From assembly GCA_947385955.1 (NCBI GenBank), contig CANDNA010000003.1, positions 146,100-210,099 on the forward strand: a stretch of DNA of 64,000 nucleotides, written 5' to 3'. The position numbers and the translations under genes were made by a program. Under the pieces are notes generated by a model that did not search any database, was not told the origin of the DNA, and worked only from the letters and a program-made list of their open reading frames with translations. This stretch comes from an uncultured Clostridia bacterium. GTDB lineage: Bacteria; Bacillota; Clostridia; Lachnospirales; Lachnospiraceae. Below, piece after piece: positions 63,701-64,000 of the stretch; position 1 is the first letter of the stretch, and every line of letters begins with the position of its first letter.

Positions 63701-64000
63701 ATGTCAAAAGAAACAATCAGAAAAATCTTTGAGGCCGGAGAAGGCGTTCTGCATCTGGCTCCCACATGGGTTCCCCGCGGATTCAACGAACCCGGCAGAA
63801 GGCTCAGGCTTCATCCTGATGATTACTATGCGCTGGGAATGGACAGGGGCGGTATCTGCGAACGCTGGCTGGGTTCTCTGGCCAAGGCTTTGAACGGTCC
63901 CAAAACAGGCCCTACAGAAGGTATGAGCTTCGTCATCGAAGATGCTGCCACAAAAGCAAAAGCACTTTTCGCAGAATATGTGGAAGAACTGGGCGCCGAT
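63701..64000 (+). CDS. Partial sugar-metabolism protein (cupin/isomerase-like)
   Basis: ATG at 63701 (AAGGAGG upstream) opens a frame of 100 residues that runs off the right edge. It starts MSKETIRKIFEAGEGVLHLA and contains LAPTWVPRGFNEPGRRLRLHPDDYYALG and GGICERWLGSLAKALNG. I associate this with a cupin-like sugar isomerase family seen next to DUF4432 and class II aldolase genes, but the visible part lacks a decisive active-site motif. Confidence 0.6.
   Translation, partial: MSKETIRKIFEAGEGVLHLAPTWVPRGFNEPGRRLRLHPDDYYALGMDRGGICERWLGSLAKALNGPKTGPTEGMSFVIEDAATKAKALFAEYVEELGAD

Overview
The window reads as a chromosomal segment of an anaerobic, spore-forming Firmicute of the class Clostridia, most likely family Lachnospiraceae. 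The reasons are roughly even base composition, strong AGGAGG-type ribosome sites, Firmicute neighbourhoods (rpmB divergent from asp23-fakA, gerW-ytfI, rsmD-coaD), a sporulation protein (GerW), a free-standing Spo0A-type DNA-binding domain and an anaerobic (cbi-type) cobalamin pathway. No tRNA, rRNA, CRISPR array or intact prophage was seen. Protein family calls are from motif recognition only; no database search was run.

Layout. 1-5.5 kb (minus): a second type II topoisomerase pair, rsmD, coaD and a partial coiled-coil gene. 5.5-27 kb (almost all minus): a large cobalamin block (cbiD, cbiF, cbiG, cbiH-cbiJ fusion, cbiE-cbiT fusion, cbiA, cobT, cobU, cobS, a short cobU paralogue; then, after one small opposite-strand gene and sbcDC, cobC, cbiB, cbiC, cobD, cobQ). 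A 1.2-kb scar between cbiB and cbiC holds an IS3-type remnant, an orphan gene fragment and a long inverted repeat with two internal hairpins. 27-34 kb (minus): degV, recG, a J-domain membrane protein, an HscC-like Hsp70 and a membrane-anchored YD-repeat-like protein, running without a gap into the cob genes. 34-38 kb: an LRR membrane protein, a Spo0A-C protein and an XRE/S24-like regulator. 38-43 kb: fakA-like and asp23 genes divergent from rpmB, a second J-domain protein, gerW, ytfI-like and nudix genes. 43-51 kb (minus): FtsW/PBP pair, U32 peptidase, zapA, ruvBA, Gx transporter and NusG-II protein. 51-54 kb: leuCD with a divergent LysR gene. 54-60 kb: a lactonase-like protein and a polyamine regulator-transporter operon (puuR-like, potABCD). 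60-64 kb: trpS, class II aldolase, a DUF4432 sugar epimerase-like gene and a truncated sugar-related gene.

How the genes work together. The cob block covers ring methylation and contraction (CbiC, D, E, F, G, H, J, T), amidation (CbiA, CbiQ-type CobQ), aminopropanol attachment (CobD, CbiB) and nucleotide-loop assembly (CobU, CobS, CobT, CobC). Cobalt insertion, CbiL and corrinoid adenosyltransferase are not in the window, and no cobalamin riboswitch could be found upstream of either half. The most unusual pieces are the inverted-repeat element at 8875-9109, an AT-rich in-frame insertion in cbiB, two cobU paralogues with complementary motif losses, the Hsp70/J-protein/membrane-protein module, the Spo0A-C/S24-like divergent pair around a 16-bp palindrome, and an apparently leaderless promoter in front of the NusG-II/ruvAB operon.
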